DNA from: Brucella anthropi ATCC 49188
GTDB taxonomy: Bacteria > Pseudomonadota > Alphaproteobacteria > Rhizobiales > Rhizobiaceae
Reading direction: 5' to 3'
DNA length: 64,000 nucleotides
Assembly (NCBI RefSeq): GCF_000017405.1
Contig: NC_009667.1
Location: 2,528,001-2,592,000, forward strand
Shown: in pieces, positions 20,914-28,114 of the stretch
Numbering within the stretch: the stretch's first letter is position 1
How the letters are laid out: each line of letters begins with the position of its first letter
Made by a program: the position numbers and the translations under genes
The notes under the pieces: generated by a model
What the model saw: the letters and a program-made list of their open reading frames with translations, nothing else
What the model was told of the DNA's origin: nothing
Databases searched by the model: none

Positions 20914-22098
20914 TCATGGAGCAGCAGAAGTCGTTGCCCCGACCAGCCTACCGGGCAGATAAAGCACAAGCGATGCAGCTCCCTTGATTGCAGAGGCACC
21001 GTCTGCCAGCACCGCCTGCCCCGTTGTCTGCTTCTCCCGCCCGTTCAGAGCGTCCAGCGAAAGGCTGCCATCACTGACCAGAGCCATGAGCGATGGCGAC
21101 GATGCAAAGACATTATGTTCGCCTCCATCCAAATCGGTAGCGTCGATCACCGCGATTCCATATTTCTGGAGCGTCGGAATACTGGTGCCGTCCCCTACTC
21201 GCGCATGGCCGCCCGTAATAAACGATGAGACCCCGAGCGCGCGATCGCTGCGCGACGTCATCACCGCCGTTGGGCGCGGCATGGGATCGATATCCTTGAT
21301 CTGCTTTTCGAAGACGTCGAGATCGATGTCCGGTGCGGCGAGCAACAGCGCATTGATGCGACGCAACACATTCTTTTCGCCACGCAGAGACAGGGTTCTC
21401 AGAGCCTCCATAGTCACGAAGCTGCTCATGGAGTGCCCGACGAGAACAATACGCTCCGCCTTGCTGCGGGCGACGAGTTCCAGCAATCGCGCCAGACCGT
21501 CACGTGCGAAGTCCGCGCTGTCGCGATCATAGACATAAAGCCCAAGATCGCCGCCCGACGGCCAGGCATATTCGACCGCCACCGACTTCATTTTGTAATC
21601 ATGGACAAATTGCGCAGTGCGGAATGTGCTGTCGGCAAAATTATTGTTGTAGCCATGCACGAAGATCAGGATTTCCTTGTCCTTCGGCCCCTGCTTCGCC
21701 AGGACGGCATTCAATTGCGCGAGAAACTGCTCGGCATTGTCGTAAGGCTGGAATGCCGTGGCGGCGAAATTTTTGGCGGGATCAGGCTTGTAGCCGGTAG
21801 ACTCAACCTGTCCTTTGACGTGAGCTGCCGGAATCCCGACATCAACCTGCGCAAAATTCAGCGTTTCCGAGCGCTTTGAATTGTAAGGCTGCGAGAAATT
21901 ATCCGAGCGCTGGCGGCTCGTCGCAACATAAATAGGAACCACCGCCGCCGGTTTTGAAGGCTTGACGATAGCGGCTTGCGCTGCGGCCACCGATTGCGGG
22001 CTTGAATTCGGTCCATGCCACAGCACAGCGCGGGGTGTGCCACACCCGGCAAGAATCAAAAACGTTGCAAGCACACCAAGATAAGCGCGTCGGGTCAT
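20914..22098 (-). CDS. Alpha/beta-hydrolase lipoprotein (DUF900 family)
   Basis: A 394-residue predicted lipoprotein. The N-terminus MTRRAYLGVLATFLILAGC ends in a lipobox, so the mature protein should start at the cysteine. The DUF900 hydrolase domain has KEILIFVHGYNNNFADSTFR and the nucleophile elbow IVLVGHSMSSFVTMEALR, with serine in GHSMS; an aspartate and histidine follow (AAPDIDLDVF; GGEHNVFASS). The preceding segment IYVATSRQRSDN is also typical. Substrate is unknown. A paralogue of the same layout is at 44516-45646. The gene stands alone between nuoA and the tRNA region. Confidence 0.85.
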   Translation of the reverse strand: MTRRAYLGVLATFLILAGCGTPRAVLWHGPNSSPQSVAAAQAAIVKPSKPAAVVPIYVATSRQRSDNFSQPYNSKRSETLNFAQVDVGIPAAHVKGQVESTGYKPDPAKNFAATAFQPYDNAEQFLAQLNAVLAKQGPKDKEILIFVHGYNNNFADSTFRTAQFVHDYKMKSVAVEYAWPSGGDLGLYVYDRDSADFARDGLARLLELVARSKAERIVLVGHSMSSFVTMEALRTLSLRGEKNVLRRINALLLAAPDIDLDVFEKQIKDIDPMPRPTAVMTSRSDRALGVSSFITGGHARVGDGTSIPTLQKYGIAVIDATDLDGGEHNVFASSPSLMALVSDGSLSLDALNGREKQTTGQAVLADGASAIKGAASLVLYLPGRLVGATTSAAP

Positions 22099-22378
22099 CG
22101 TCGCAGCGATCCGTTCCTGTCATCCGATTTCACGCGATTGAAAACAGGAAATTCGTTCCATGGCAATGCATGGACCAAATGGGCCGCTTCTCCCCAATTC
22201 AAATTGTCGCGAAGCGCCTGCGGCGCGGACATTGAGAAATTCCGTTCGCGTTTATCGAGAAAGTTGGAATGGAAGCGTTCCAAATGCAGCAAGCTTTGCG
22301 AAGCCATGCCTTCAGATCGCGTTCGCCCCGGCTATCATGAAGCACATTGTCGGCCAAAGTATCGCAAGGAGGTCACGC

Positions 22379-22474
22379 ATGAGCCATTATCTGCTCGCCA
22401 GCGGCGATCTTCTCGCCATTGCCGCGATCATCCTGTCAGTCGCCTATCTATCCTGGAAGCAGTTTTCCAAATAG
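22379..22474 (+). CDS. 31-residue single-span membrane peptide
   Basis: A tiny ORF with a strong ribosome site: AGGAGG at 22367-22372 lies 6 bases before the ATG at 22379. It encodes MSHYLLASGDLLAIAAIILS, then VAYLSWKQFSK and a TAG stop. About 20 hydrophobic residues form one transmembrane helix, followed by a short basic tail; this layout is common for small regulatory membrane peptides. I do not recognise a family. It lies between a divergent hydrolase gene and the tRNA-Asp repeat. Coding status is inferred from the ribosome site and the composition. Confidence 0.55.
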   Translation: MSHYLLASGDLLAIAAIILSVAYLSWKQFSK

Positions 22475-22562
22475 CAGGCGTACGGTTCGGCGAAACAGCT
22501 ACGCTCCGGCAATTCCATCAAGATTCTTTGAAGATGCGGCGACCCGAGAGACAAGGCGGTGG

Positions 22563-22617
22563 GCGCCACTTTCGTGTCAACGTTCAATCTATCGATTTGT
22601 TGAGAGGAAAGTGGCGC
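22563..22617 (-). other. Inverted repeat that includes the tRNA-Asp 3' end (copy 1)
   Basis: GCGCCACTTTC (22563-22573) is complementary to GAAAGTGGCGC at 22607-22617, with a loop of about 33 bases. The right arm overlaps the 3' end of the tRNA, including its CCA. The second copy has the same structure at 22885-22939, where a T-run follows on the minus strand. It could be a terminator or a processing signal. Confidence 0.5.
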
Positions 22618-22688
22618 GAGTGACGGGGCTCGAACCCGCGACCTCCGGCGTGACAGGCCGGCACTCTAACCAACTGAGCTACACCCGC
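22612..22688 (-). tRNA. tRNA-Asp (GTC), copy 1
   Basis: A 77-nt tRNA with encoded CCA. The acceptor stem GCGGGTG pairs with CACTCGC (one G-T wobble). The D arm is GCTCAGTTGGTTAGAGT-like, the anticodon loop reads CTGTCAC with anticodon GTC, and the T arm has GGTTCGAGCC. The discriminator base is G, as expected for tRNA-Asp. An identical gene lies at 22934-23010. Confidence 0.97.
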
Positions 22689-22747
22689 GCATTTCTCGGC
22701 AACCTTGCGGCTGCGTCGCACCGGCGTTTCCGTCCGGTGTGAGCGGT

Positions 22748-22776
22748 CGTTTAAGGGGTTCTCGAACAAGTGTCAA
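22748..22776 (-). promoter_or_regulatory. Predicted promoter of tRNA-Asp copy 1
   Basis: On the minus strand TTGACA (22771-22776, inside CTTGACA) and TAAACG (22748-22753) are 17 bases apart, about 60 bases upstream of the tRNA. It lies inside the duplicated unit, so each tRNA has its own promoter. A CACCGG...CCGGTG hairpin follows in the pre-tRNA leader. Confidence 0.65.
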
Positions 22777-22933
22777 GCGCGTGTTTGGAGAAGAATTGCG
22801 ATATTACAAAAATCATTCACAGGGCATTTCAATGCCCGTTCACGATCAGCAATTCTGGCTTGAAAGAAGCAAAAACGGCGGTAGGCGCCACTTTCGTGTC
22901 AACGTTCAATCTATCGATTTGTTGAGAGGAAAG

Positions 22934-23010
22934 TGGCGCGAGTGACGGGGCTCGAACCCGCGACCTCCGGCGTGACAGGCCGGCACTCTAACCAACTGAG
23001 CTACACCCGC
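22934..23010 (-). tRNA. tRNA-Asp (GTC), copy 2
   Basis: Identical in sequence to the gene at 22612-22688: 77 nt, anticodon GTC, encoded CCA and G discriminator. It is transcribed first on the minus strand. Its downstream inverted repeat is followed by a GTTTTTG run, which makes termination before the next copy plausible. Confidence 0.97.
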
Positions 23011-23069
23011 GCATTTCTCGGCAACCTTTCGGTTGCGTCGCACCGGCGTTTCCGTCCGGTGTGAGCGGT

Positions 23070-23098
23070 CGTTTAAGGGGTTCTCGAACAAGTGTCAA
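23070..23098 (-). promoter_or_regulatory. Predicted promoter of tRNA-Asp copy 2
   Basis: Minus-strand TTGACA (23093-23098) and TAAACG (23070-23075) with a 17-base spacer. The same pair occurs in copy 1. A CTTGAC -35 element is typical of strong stable-RNA promoters in this group. Confidence 0.65.
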
Positions 23099-23299
23099 GC
23101 AAGGGTCACGAAGAAAGAATAAGAATTTTCGATTTTGCTGCAGAACACCCGATTTCCGGGCTTTTTCAATGACATCAAACTTATCCACAAACCCGGCCCT
23201 GTACTCGAATCCAAACCAACTTTCAGAATCATCCGCATCGCACTCACCAACAGCCCTCCCCGCAGCAAATAGTGATACGTCAGTTGGTCACTTGATTTC

Positions 23300-23317
23300 A
23301 TACCAACCAGTTGGTAT
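23300..23317. promoter_or_regulatory. Palindromic operator before the TetR gene
   Basis: ATACCAAC (23300-23307), CA, GTTGGTAT (23310-23317) form a perfect 8-bp inverted repeat with a 2-base spacer. It sits 22 bases before the tetR-type start codon and overlaps the expected core promoter, which is the classic place for autorepression. A further half-site, AGTTGGTCA, lies near 23282. Confidence 0.65.
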
Positions 23318-23338
23318 TGTATATTAAGGAGCACGATT

Positions 23339-23956
23339 ATGGCACGCAAACAAAATCCAATGACCCGGTCCAACCTGCTTGATGCAGCATTAAGCGTTAT
23401 TCGCACCAAGGGTTATGCCGCAACGACGGTCGATGACATCTGCAACAAAGCGTCCTTATCCAAAGGTGCTTTCTTTCATCATTTTTCCAGCAAGGAAGAT
23501 CTGGCCGTTGCTGCCGCGAATTACTGGTCGGAAATGACCGGCGCGTTCTTTGCGGAAGCCACCTATCATGCTCCCGAAGACCCGCTTGAGCGCGTGCTGG
23601 CCTATGTCGAGTTGCGTAAGCAGCTGATTCAAGGCGAGTTGCCTGATTTCACCTGTCTCGTCGGCACCATGACACAGGAGGTCTACGAGACCAATTCCGT
23701 GATCCGCGATGCCTGCTGGGACAGCATTTCAAGCCATGCAGACACGCTTGTTCCGGATATCGCAGCCGCGATGGAACGCTATCCGGTTGCAGGTGAGTTC
23801 ACCGCTGAAAGCCTGGCTCTGCATACGCAGGCGGTCATTCAAGGCGCTTTCATCATCGCCAAGGCAAGCGGCGATCCGCTGCGTGCGGTGGAAAGTGTCG
23901 ACCATCTCAAGCGGTATATAAGCCTGCTCTTCAAACACCCCGCCAATACCCATTGA
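23339..23956 (+). CDS. TetR/AcrR family transcriptional regulator
   Basis: A 205-residue repressor-type regulator. The N-terminal helix-turn-helix is clear: TRSNLLDAALSVIRTKGYAA, then TTVDDICNKASLSKGAFFHH and FSSKEDL. The C-terminal part is the ligand-binding and dimerisation domain, of unknown ligand. AAGGAG lies 8 bases before the ATG. A perfect operator-like palindrome is just upstream (23300-23317). The SRPBCC gene follows 27 bases downstream, so the two are probably one operon under autoregulation. Confidence 0.9.
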   Translation: MARKQNPMTRSNLLDAALSVIRTKGYAATTVDDICNKASLSKGAFFHHFSSKEDLAVAAANYWSEMTGAFFAEATYHAPEDPLERVLAYVELRKQLIQGELPDFTCLVGTMTQEVYETNSVIRDACWDSISSHADTLVPDIAAAMERYPVAGEFTAESLALHTQAVIQGAFIIAKASGDPLRAVESVDHLKRYISLLFKHPANTH

Positions 23957-23983
23957 ACAGAAAACCGACAAAGGGAGGAAACC

Positions 23984-24427
23984 ATGCCCAGCACTATTCG
24001 CCTGCACCGTGTATTTGCCACCAAGCCGGAGAAGGTTTATCGCGCATTCGTCGAGCCGGATGCGGTGGCCAGCTGGTTGCCGCCATATGGCTTCACTTGC
24101 ACCGTCTATGAACTGGACGCAAAGGTCGGCGGCAAACACAGAATGTCGTTCCGGAATTTCACAACCGGCCACAGCCATTCCTTTGGCGGCACATATGTGG
24201 AACTCGTTCCGGGAGAACGGCTGGTCTATACGGACAGTTTCGACGATCCGAACCTGCCCGGCGAAATGAAGGTCACGATAACCTTGAAAGCCGTTTCGGT
24301 CGGAACGGAAATCAACATCGAACAGCAGGGCGTCCCCGATATAATTCCGGCTGAAGCCTGTTATCTCGGCTGGCAGGAATGTCTGGACAAGCTGAAGAAG
24401 CTCGTCGAGCCTGAAATCAACCAGTAA
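23984..24427 (+). CDS. SRPBCC family protein (AHSA1-like)
   Basis: A 147-residue protein of the START/SRPBCC fold, in the AHSA1-like branch. Visible features are HRVFATKPEKVYRAFVEPDA at the N-terminus, the GKHRMSFRNFTTG strand, GGTYVELVPGERLVYTDSF, and the closing helix AEACYLGWQECLDKLKKLVE. Such proteins bind small hydrophobic ligands in a deep pocket; the ligand here is unknown. GGGAGG precedes the ATG. Cotranscription with the TetR gene suggests that both answer the same compound. Confidence 0.85.
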   Translation: MPSTIRLHRVFATKPEKVYRAFVEPDAVASWLPPYGFTCTVYELDAKVGGKHRMSFRNFTTGHSHSFGGTYVELVPGERLVYTDSFDDPNLPGEMKVTITLKAVSVGTEINIEQQGVPDIIPAEACYLGWQECLDKLKKLVEPEINQ

Positions 24428-24438
24428 CGCTGTTTCGG

Positions 24439-24475
24439 CGATGACGCATGGCTTGTTGCCGACCGTGCGTCATCG
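24439..24475. terminator. Hairpin between convergent genes
   Basis: CGATGACGCA (24439-24448) pairs perfectly with TGCGTCATCG (24466-24475) across a 17-base loop. It lies between the SRPBCC gene and the convergent TRAP permease gene. No T-run follows on either strand, so its role as a terminator is uncertain. Confidence 0.45.
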
Positions 24476-24487
24476 ATCCGATAATCC

Positions 24488-26539
24488 CTACACAGCCTGT
24501 GGCTGCCTCACCGAAGAGAGATGGCGAACCACAACCGGCACCAGCAGCAGCAGCCCCACGATCGACGAGTAAATCTCCGGCGCGACCAGAAGAATGGCTG
24601 CAAAAATCATCAGGACATTTTCCCAGGCCTTGGTCCGCACCAGGAAGAAACCTGACAATGCGGCACCCAGAGCGGTGATGCCTATGGCGCAACCAAGGAA
24701 CGCCACCAGGAAATCCGGCCAGTTGAAGTCCGATGTAACCAGCAGGAGTGACGGAGAGAAGACGAAGACAAACGGCACGAGCACCTTGCCGAGACCGAGC
24801 CGAAACGCCGTATTGCCTGTCTTGAACGGATCGGCGCCCGCCATACCTGCCGCCGCATAGGCGGCAAGCGCAACAGGCGGCGTGATATCCGCCAGCACCC
24901 CGTAATAAAAGACGAAGAAGTGAGCCACAATGGGCTCAACACCCAGCAGCCCCAGCGCGGGCGCGGCAATTGTCGCCATGATGATGTAATTGGCTGTCGT
25001 CGGAATTCCACAGCCCATCAGAATGCAGACAATCCCCGTCATGACGAGCGTGAAAAGCAGCGTCAGTGTCTGCGGACCGAACCAGGCGGCAGGCAGAATG
25101 GTACCGAAATAGGTGGCAAGCTGGCCTGCAGTCGACGTCACGATATAGGAAATCTTGAAGCCAACGCCGGTAAGCGTCACCACGCCGACAATAATGCCGA
25201 CGGTCGCCGCCGCAGCGCCAACGGCGAGCGCATATTTGGCGCCGTCGCGCAGTCCGTCAAAAATCTCGCCTATCGACATGCGCTTGCGCGGATTAAGCAA
25301 TCCCACCGCAATACAGAGCGTAATGCCCCAGAACGCAGCCAGATAAGGCGTATAACCCGACAGCAGAACACCGATCAGCACGATCAGCGGAATAACGGTC
25401 GGCCAGTCGCGCTTGAATGCTTCCTTCAGGTCAGGCAGTTCTTCCTTCGTCATGCCGCGCAAGCCGTTGCGCTTGGCTTCGAAATGAACCTGCATCAGAA
25501 CGCCGAAGAAATGCATGAAGGCTGGCACGATGGCTGCCAGAATGATCGTCGTGTAAGGCAGGTTCAGAAATTCGATCATCAGGAACGCCGCAGCGCCCAT
25601 GATCGGCGGCGTGATCTGCCCGCCTGTCGATGATGCTGATTCCACGGCAGCGGCAAAGTGGCGTTTATAACCGAGCCGGATCATCGCCGGGATCGTCAGC
25701 GAACCGACTGTCACCGTATTGGCGACCGACGAGCCCGAAATCATGCCGAACAAGGCGGAGCCAAAAATGGAGACCTTTGCCGGACCGCCTGCGAAACGGC
25801 CTGCTACCCAGGCCGCGCAGTCCAGAAACAGCTGACCGAGACCGATGCGGGTTGCAAAAACCCCAAACAGCACGAAATGGAAAACATAGGTCGCGACCAC
25901 ACCGAGCGCGATACCGTAGATACCTTGTGTCGTCAGATAAAGATGATCGACAAGCTGGCTGACCGTTGCACCGGGATGCACGAGAATGCCCGGCATATGC
26001 TGCCCATAGAGCGCATAGAGCATGAACAGGACCGATATGATTGGCAGTGGCCAGCCGACGGAGCGCCGCGTCGCTTCCAGAAGGACCAGAATGAGAAGGC
26101 CGCCGAGAACGACATCCGTGGTCGTCGGATTGCCGACGCGGAAAGCCAGATCGTCGAGCGGTATCATTGGAACGTGGGCGACGGACACGACCGCGATGAT
26201 TGCCAGCGCCCAATCGATAATGGAAATGCCAAGCGGTCTCAGCCACGACGATGTGGTGGGCTTGTCGTATCCCTTGCGGGAAAACGGGAAAACAAGAAAG
26301 ACGAGGCCGAGCACGAAGGAAAGGTGAATACCGCGATGCACCATTTCCGACAGAAGGCCGAAACCCGCAGTGTAATAGTGGAAGATGGAAAGTGCGATCA
26401 GCAGCGCGCCAACGATGCGGGCTGCGAGCGGCCCCAGCGGGCGAAAACGAATCTCGGAGTCGAATTTCTCTTCAAGCTCGCGCGCCTTGGCTTCATCCAG
26501 TTCCATGGGCGACAGTTTCGCCTCTTGCTCGCTCACCAT
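24488..26539 (-). CDS. TRAP transporter fused permease (TAXI type)
   Basis: A 683-residue inner-membrane protein in which the small (4-helix) and large (12-helix) TRAP permease subunits are fused, as is usual for TAXI systems. It drives secondary uptake of a substrate delivered by the periplasmic binding protein encoded just upstream. SASSTGGQITPPIMGAAAFLM and GCGIPTTANYIIMATIAAPA, and VFYYGVLADITPPVALAAYAA, are the conserved permease loops. About 16-18 hydrophobic spans are visible. Substrate is unknown; TAXI systems often take organic acids or glutamate. The SBP gene lies 172 bases upstream, with a hairpin in between. Confidence 0.92.
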   Translation of the reverse strand: MVSEQEAKLSPMELDEAKARELEEKFDSEIRFRPLGPLAARIVGALLIALSIFHYYTAGFGLLSEMVHRGIHLSFVLGLVFLVFPFSRKGYDKPTTSSWLRPLGISIIDWALAIIAVVSVAHVPMIPLDDLAFRVGNPTTTDVVLGGLLILVLLEATRRSVGWPLPIISVLFMLYALYGQHMPGILVHPGATVSQLVDHLYLTTQGIYGIALGVVATYVFHFVLFGVFATRIGLGQLFLDCAAWVAGRFAGGPAKVSIFGSALFGMISGSSVANTVTVGSLTIPAMIRLGYKRHFAAAVESASSTGGQITPPIMGAAAFLMIEFLNLPYTTIILAAIVPAFMHFFGVLMQVHFEAKRNGLRGMTKEELPDLKEAFKRDWPTVIPLIVLIGVLLSGYTPYLAAFWGITLCIAVGLLNPRKRMSIGEIFDGLRDGAKYALAVGAAAATVGIIVGVVTLTGVGFKISYIVTSTAGQLATYFGTILPAAWFGPQTLTLLFTLVMTGIVCILMGCGIPTTANYIIMATIAAPALGLLGVEPIVAHFFVFYYGVLADITPPVALAAYAAAGMAGADPFKTGNTAFRLGLGKVLVPFVFVFSPSLLLVTSDFNWPDFLVAFLGCAIGITALGAALSGFFLVRTKAWENVLMIFAAILLVAPEIYSSIVGLLLLVPVVVRHLSSVRQPQAV

Positions 26540-26653
26540 ACTGGCCTCTCCATCCAGAGCGCAGCTGATCCACTTGAATCAAAAAACACTCTAATCGCTT
26601 GTTTTAAAATGCTTATATACCTGAAAGATGCTTTGTACCGGACTGGAAGCAAA

Positions 26654-26682
26654 TGCACGGAGTTCCGGTGAAACTCCGTGCA
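26654..26682 (-). terminator. Hairpin between TAXI binding protein and permease
   Basis: TGCACGGAGTT (26654-26664) pairs with AACTCCGTGCA (26672-26682) over a 7-base loop, about 30 bases after the SBP stop codon. No long T-run follows. It may act as a leaky terminator or protect the SBP message, so that more binding protein than permease is made. Confidence 0.55.
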
Positions 26683-26711
26683 ACTTGTTCATCCGAACCG
26701 GAATGGTCGGC

Positions 26712-27701
26712 TTATTTCAGAACGCCTGCTTCCTTGTAGAAGCGTTCTGCGCCGGGATGTAGCGGAATGCCAAGGCTGGTCGTTGCCGTATCAAGCTTGA
26801 TGAGCTTGCCCTTTGCGTGCCCGGCATCCAGTGCTTTTCGGCTGTCGTCGTTAAACAGGGTTTTGGTGATGTTGTAGACGAGTTCATCCGGTTGCTTGGC
26901 GCTCGTCACCCATTGCGCCGCGACTGCCAGAGTCTCGGTCTGACCGACATCCTTGTAGGTATCGGCAGGAACAGCATCCTTCGAGAAGAACGAGTATTTC
27001 TCAAGAATCTTCTGCGCTTCCGGACCGGAAATCGGAACCAGCGATATACCGTTCGATGTGGCAAGCTCCGAGATTGCGCCGGTCGGATAGCCGCCAACGA
27101 AGAAATAGGCATCGAGCGCGCCGTCCTTCAGACGCTCTCCTGCAGGTCCCGGCTTCAGATGTTCAGCCTTGATGTCGCTTTCGCTCAATCCATACGCTTC
27201 CAACACGATGCGGGCATCAACAATCGTACCCGATCCCGGTTCATCGATGGAAACGCGTTTTCCCTTGAGATCGGCAACGGATTTGATTCCCGCATCCTTG
27301 CGGGCGACCAGATGAATGGTTTCGGGGTAGAGCGTAGCAATCAGGCGCAGATCTTCGACCTTGCCCTTGCCGTCATAAAGACCGGTGCCGGTATGCGCCC
27401 AGTAAGCCACGTCCGACTGGGTGAAGCCGGATTCCAGCGATCCGGACTGAATAGCGTTGATATTGGCGACCGAACCGTTCGATGAAACCGCCGTCGCCAC
27501 CAGACCGGGAACGCCTTTATCCCCTGCCCCGGAAATCGCGTTGGCGATCAAGCCACCGATCGGATAATAGGTGCCCGCTGTTCCTCCGGTGCCGATGCGA
27601 AAGAAGGCGGGAGCCTGTGCAAGAGCAATGCTGGCTCCGACAGCCACAATTCCTGCAAATGCAGCAACCACACCGCGCCGGGTGAACTTTCCCATTGTCA
27701 T
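26712..27701 (-). CDS. TAXI family TRAP transporter solute-binding protein
   Basis: A 329-residue periplasmic protein with an N-terminal signal (about residues 1-28, ending ASIALAQA). FRIGTGGTAGTYYPIGGLIA is the TAXI signature, and RVSIDEPGSGTIVDARIVLE, EHLKPGPAGERLKDGALDAY and the FFVGGYPTGAISELA segment are typical of the family. It hands its ligand to the fused permease encoded downstream. GGAGAG lies 5 bases before the first ATG; a second ATG two codons later is possible. The ligand cannot be read from the sequence. Confidence 0.92.
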   Translation of the reverse strand: MTMGKFTRRGVVAAFAGIVAVGASIALAQAPAFFRIGTGGTAGTYYPIGGLIANAISGAGDKGVPGLVATAVSSNGSVANINAIQSGSLESGFTQSDVAYWAHTGTGLYDGKGKVEDLRLIATLYPETIHLVARKDAGIKSVADLKGKRVSIDEPGSGTIVDARIVLEAYGLSESDIKAEHLKPGPAGERLKDGALDAYFFVGGYPTGAISELATSNGISLVPISGPEAQKILEKYSFFSKDAVPADTYKDVGQTETLAVAAQWVTSAKQPDELVYNITKTLFNDDSRKALDAGHAKGKLIKLDTATTSLGIPLHPGAERFYKEAGVLK

Positions 27702-28030
27702 ATCTGCTCTCCGTTCCCAGAATAATTTTGTTCAAATTGTGTCGCCGAGCATGGAAAGCTGGGCGCGGCTTGTCAAGCGTCCAGTCCGCCATTGGCCAGA
27801 CCTGCTGAATTTTGATATAACCTCAAAGCTCGAAGCGGTATTCTATCAAAATTAAAACCTCGATAAACAAGAAATAACGAGATTTATAAAACTGCAATAT
27901 GATAAATCATCGAGTAATTTAAATAAAAATCAAAAACTATACATATTTACTTGTAACACCACATAAATACCGTCAGAAATCGAATTCCAACTCCATAAAC
28001 GACTTGAAAGCGCAGAATTTGTCGCTATCT
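27702..28030. other. AT-rich intergenic region between TAXI gene and nhaA leader
   Basis: About 330 bases between divergent genes. It should hold the promoters of the TAXI transporter (minus) and nhaA (plus). The stretch 27835-27990 is strongly AT-rich. I see no coding potential and no certain promoter pair. Confidence 0.5.
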
Positions 28031-28114
28031 TGGCTTCATGGCGTGTGCTGCGTGCGCCCAGGGATTACCCTGAATACGGAGACTGTTTTTAACCGTTTCT
28101 GTCAGGGAGCTGCC
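28031..28114 (+). promoter_or_regulatory. Structured nhaA leader, possible riboswitch
   Basis: CAGGG (28059-28063), ATTA and CCCTG (28068-28072) form a small hairpin. The same CCCTG can instead pair with CAGGG at 28103-28107, which is part of the nhaA ribosome binding site (CAGGGAG). A GGCG...CGCC hairpin precedes. Two alternative pairings, one of which hides the ribosome site, are the logic of a translational switch. nhaA genes are known to be controlled by the nhaA-I and nhaA-II RNAs, reported as lithium-responsive riboswitches. I cannot confirm that this leader belongs to either. Confidence 0.4.

Larger units (their letters stand above)
22555..22778. repeat. Tandem 224-bp repeat, copy 1 (contains tRNA-Asp)
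   Basis: This segment recurs with an exact offset of 322 bases at 22877-23100. The copies differ at only a few positions (for example near 22561 and around 22705-22712). Each copy carries a tRNA-Asp gene, its promoter and the downstream inverted repeat. Confidence 0.9.
22877..23100. repeat. Tandem 224-bp repeat, copy 2 (contains tRNA-Asp)
   Basis: Second copy of the unit at 22555-22778, separated from it by 98 bases of unrelated sequence. It covers the promoter, leader hairpin, tRNA-Asp and 3' inverted repeat. Confidence 0.9.
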
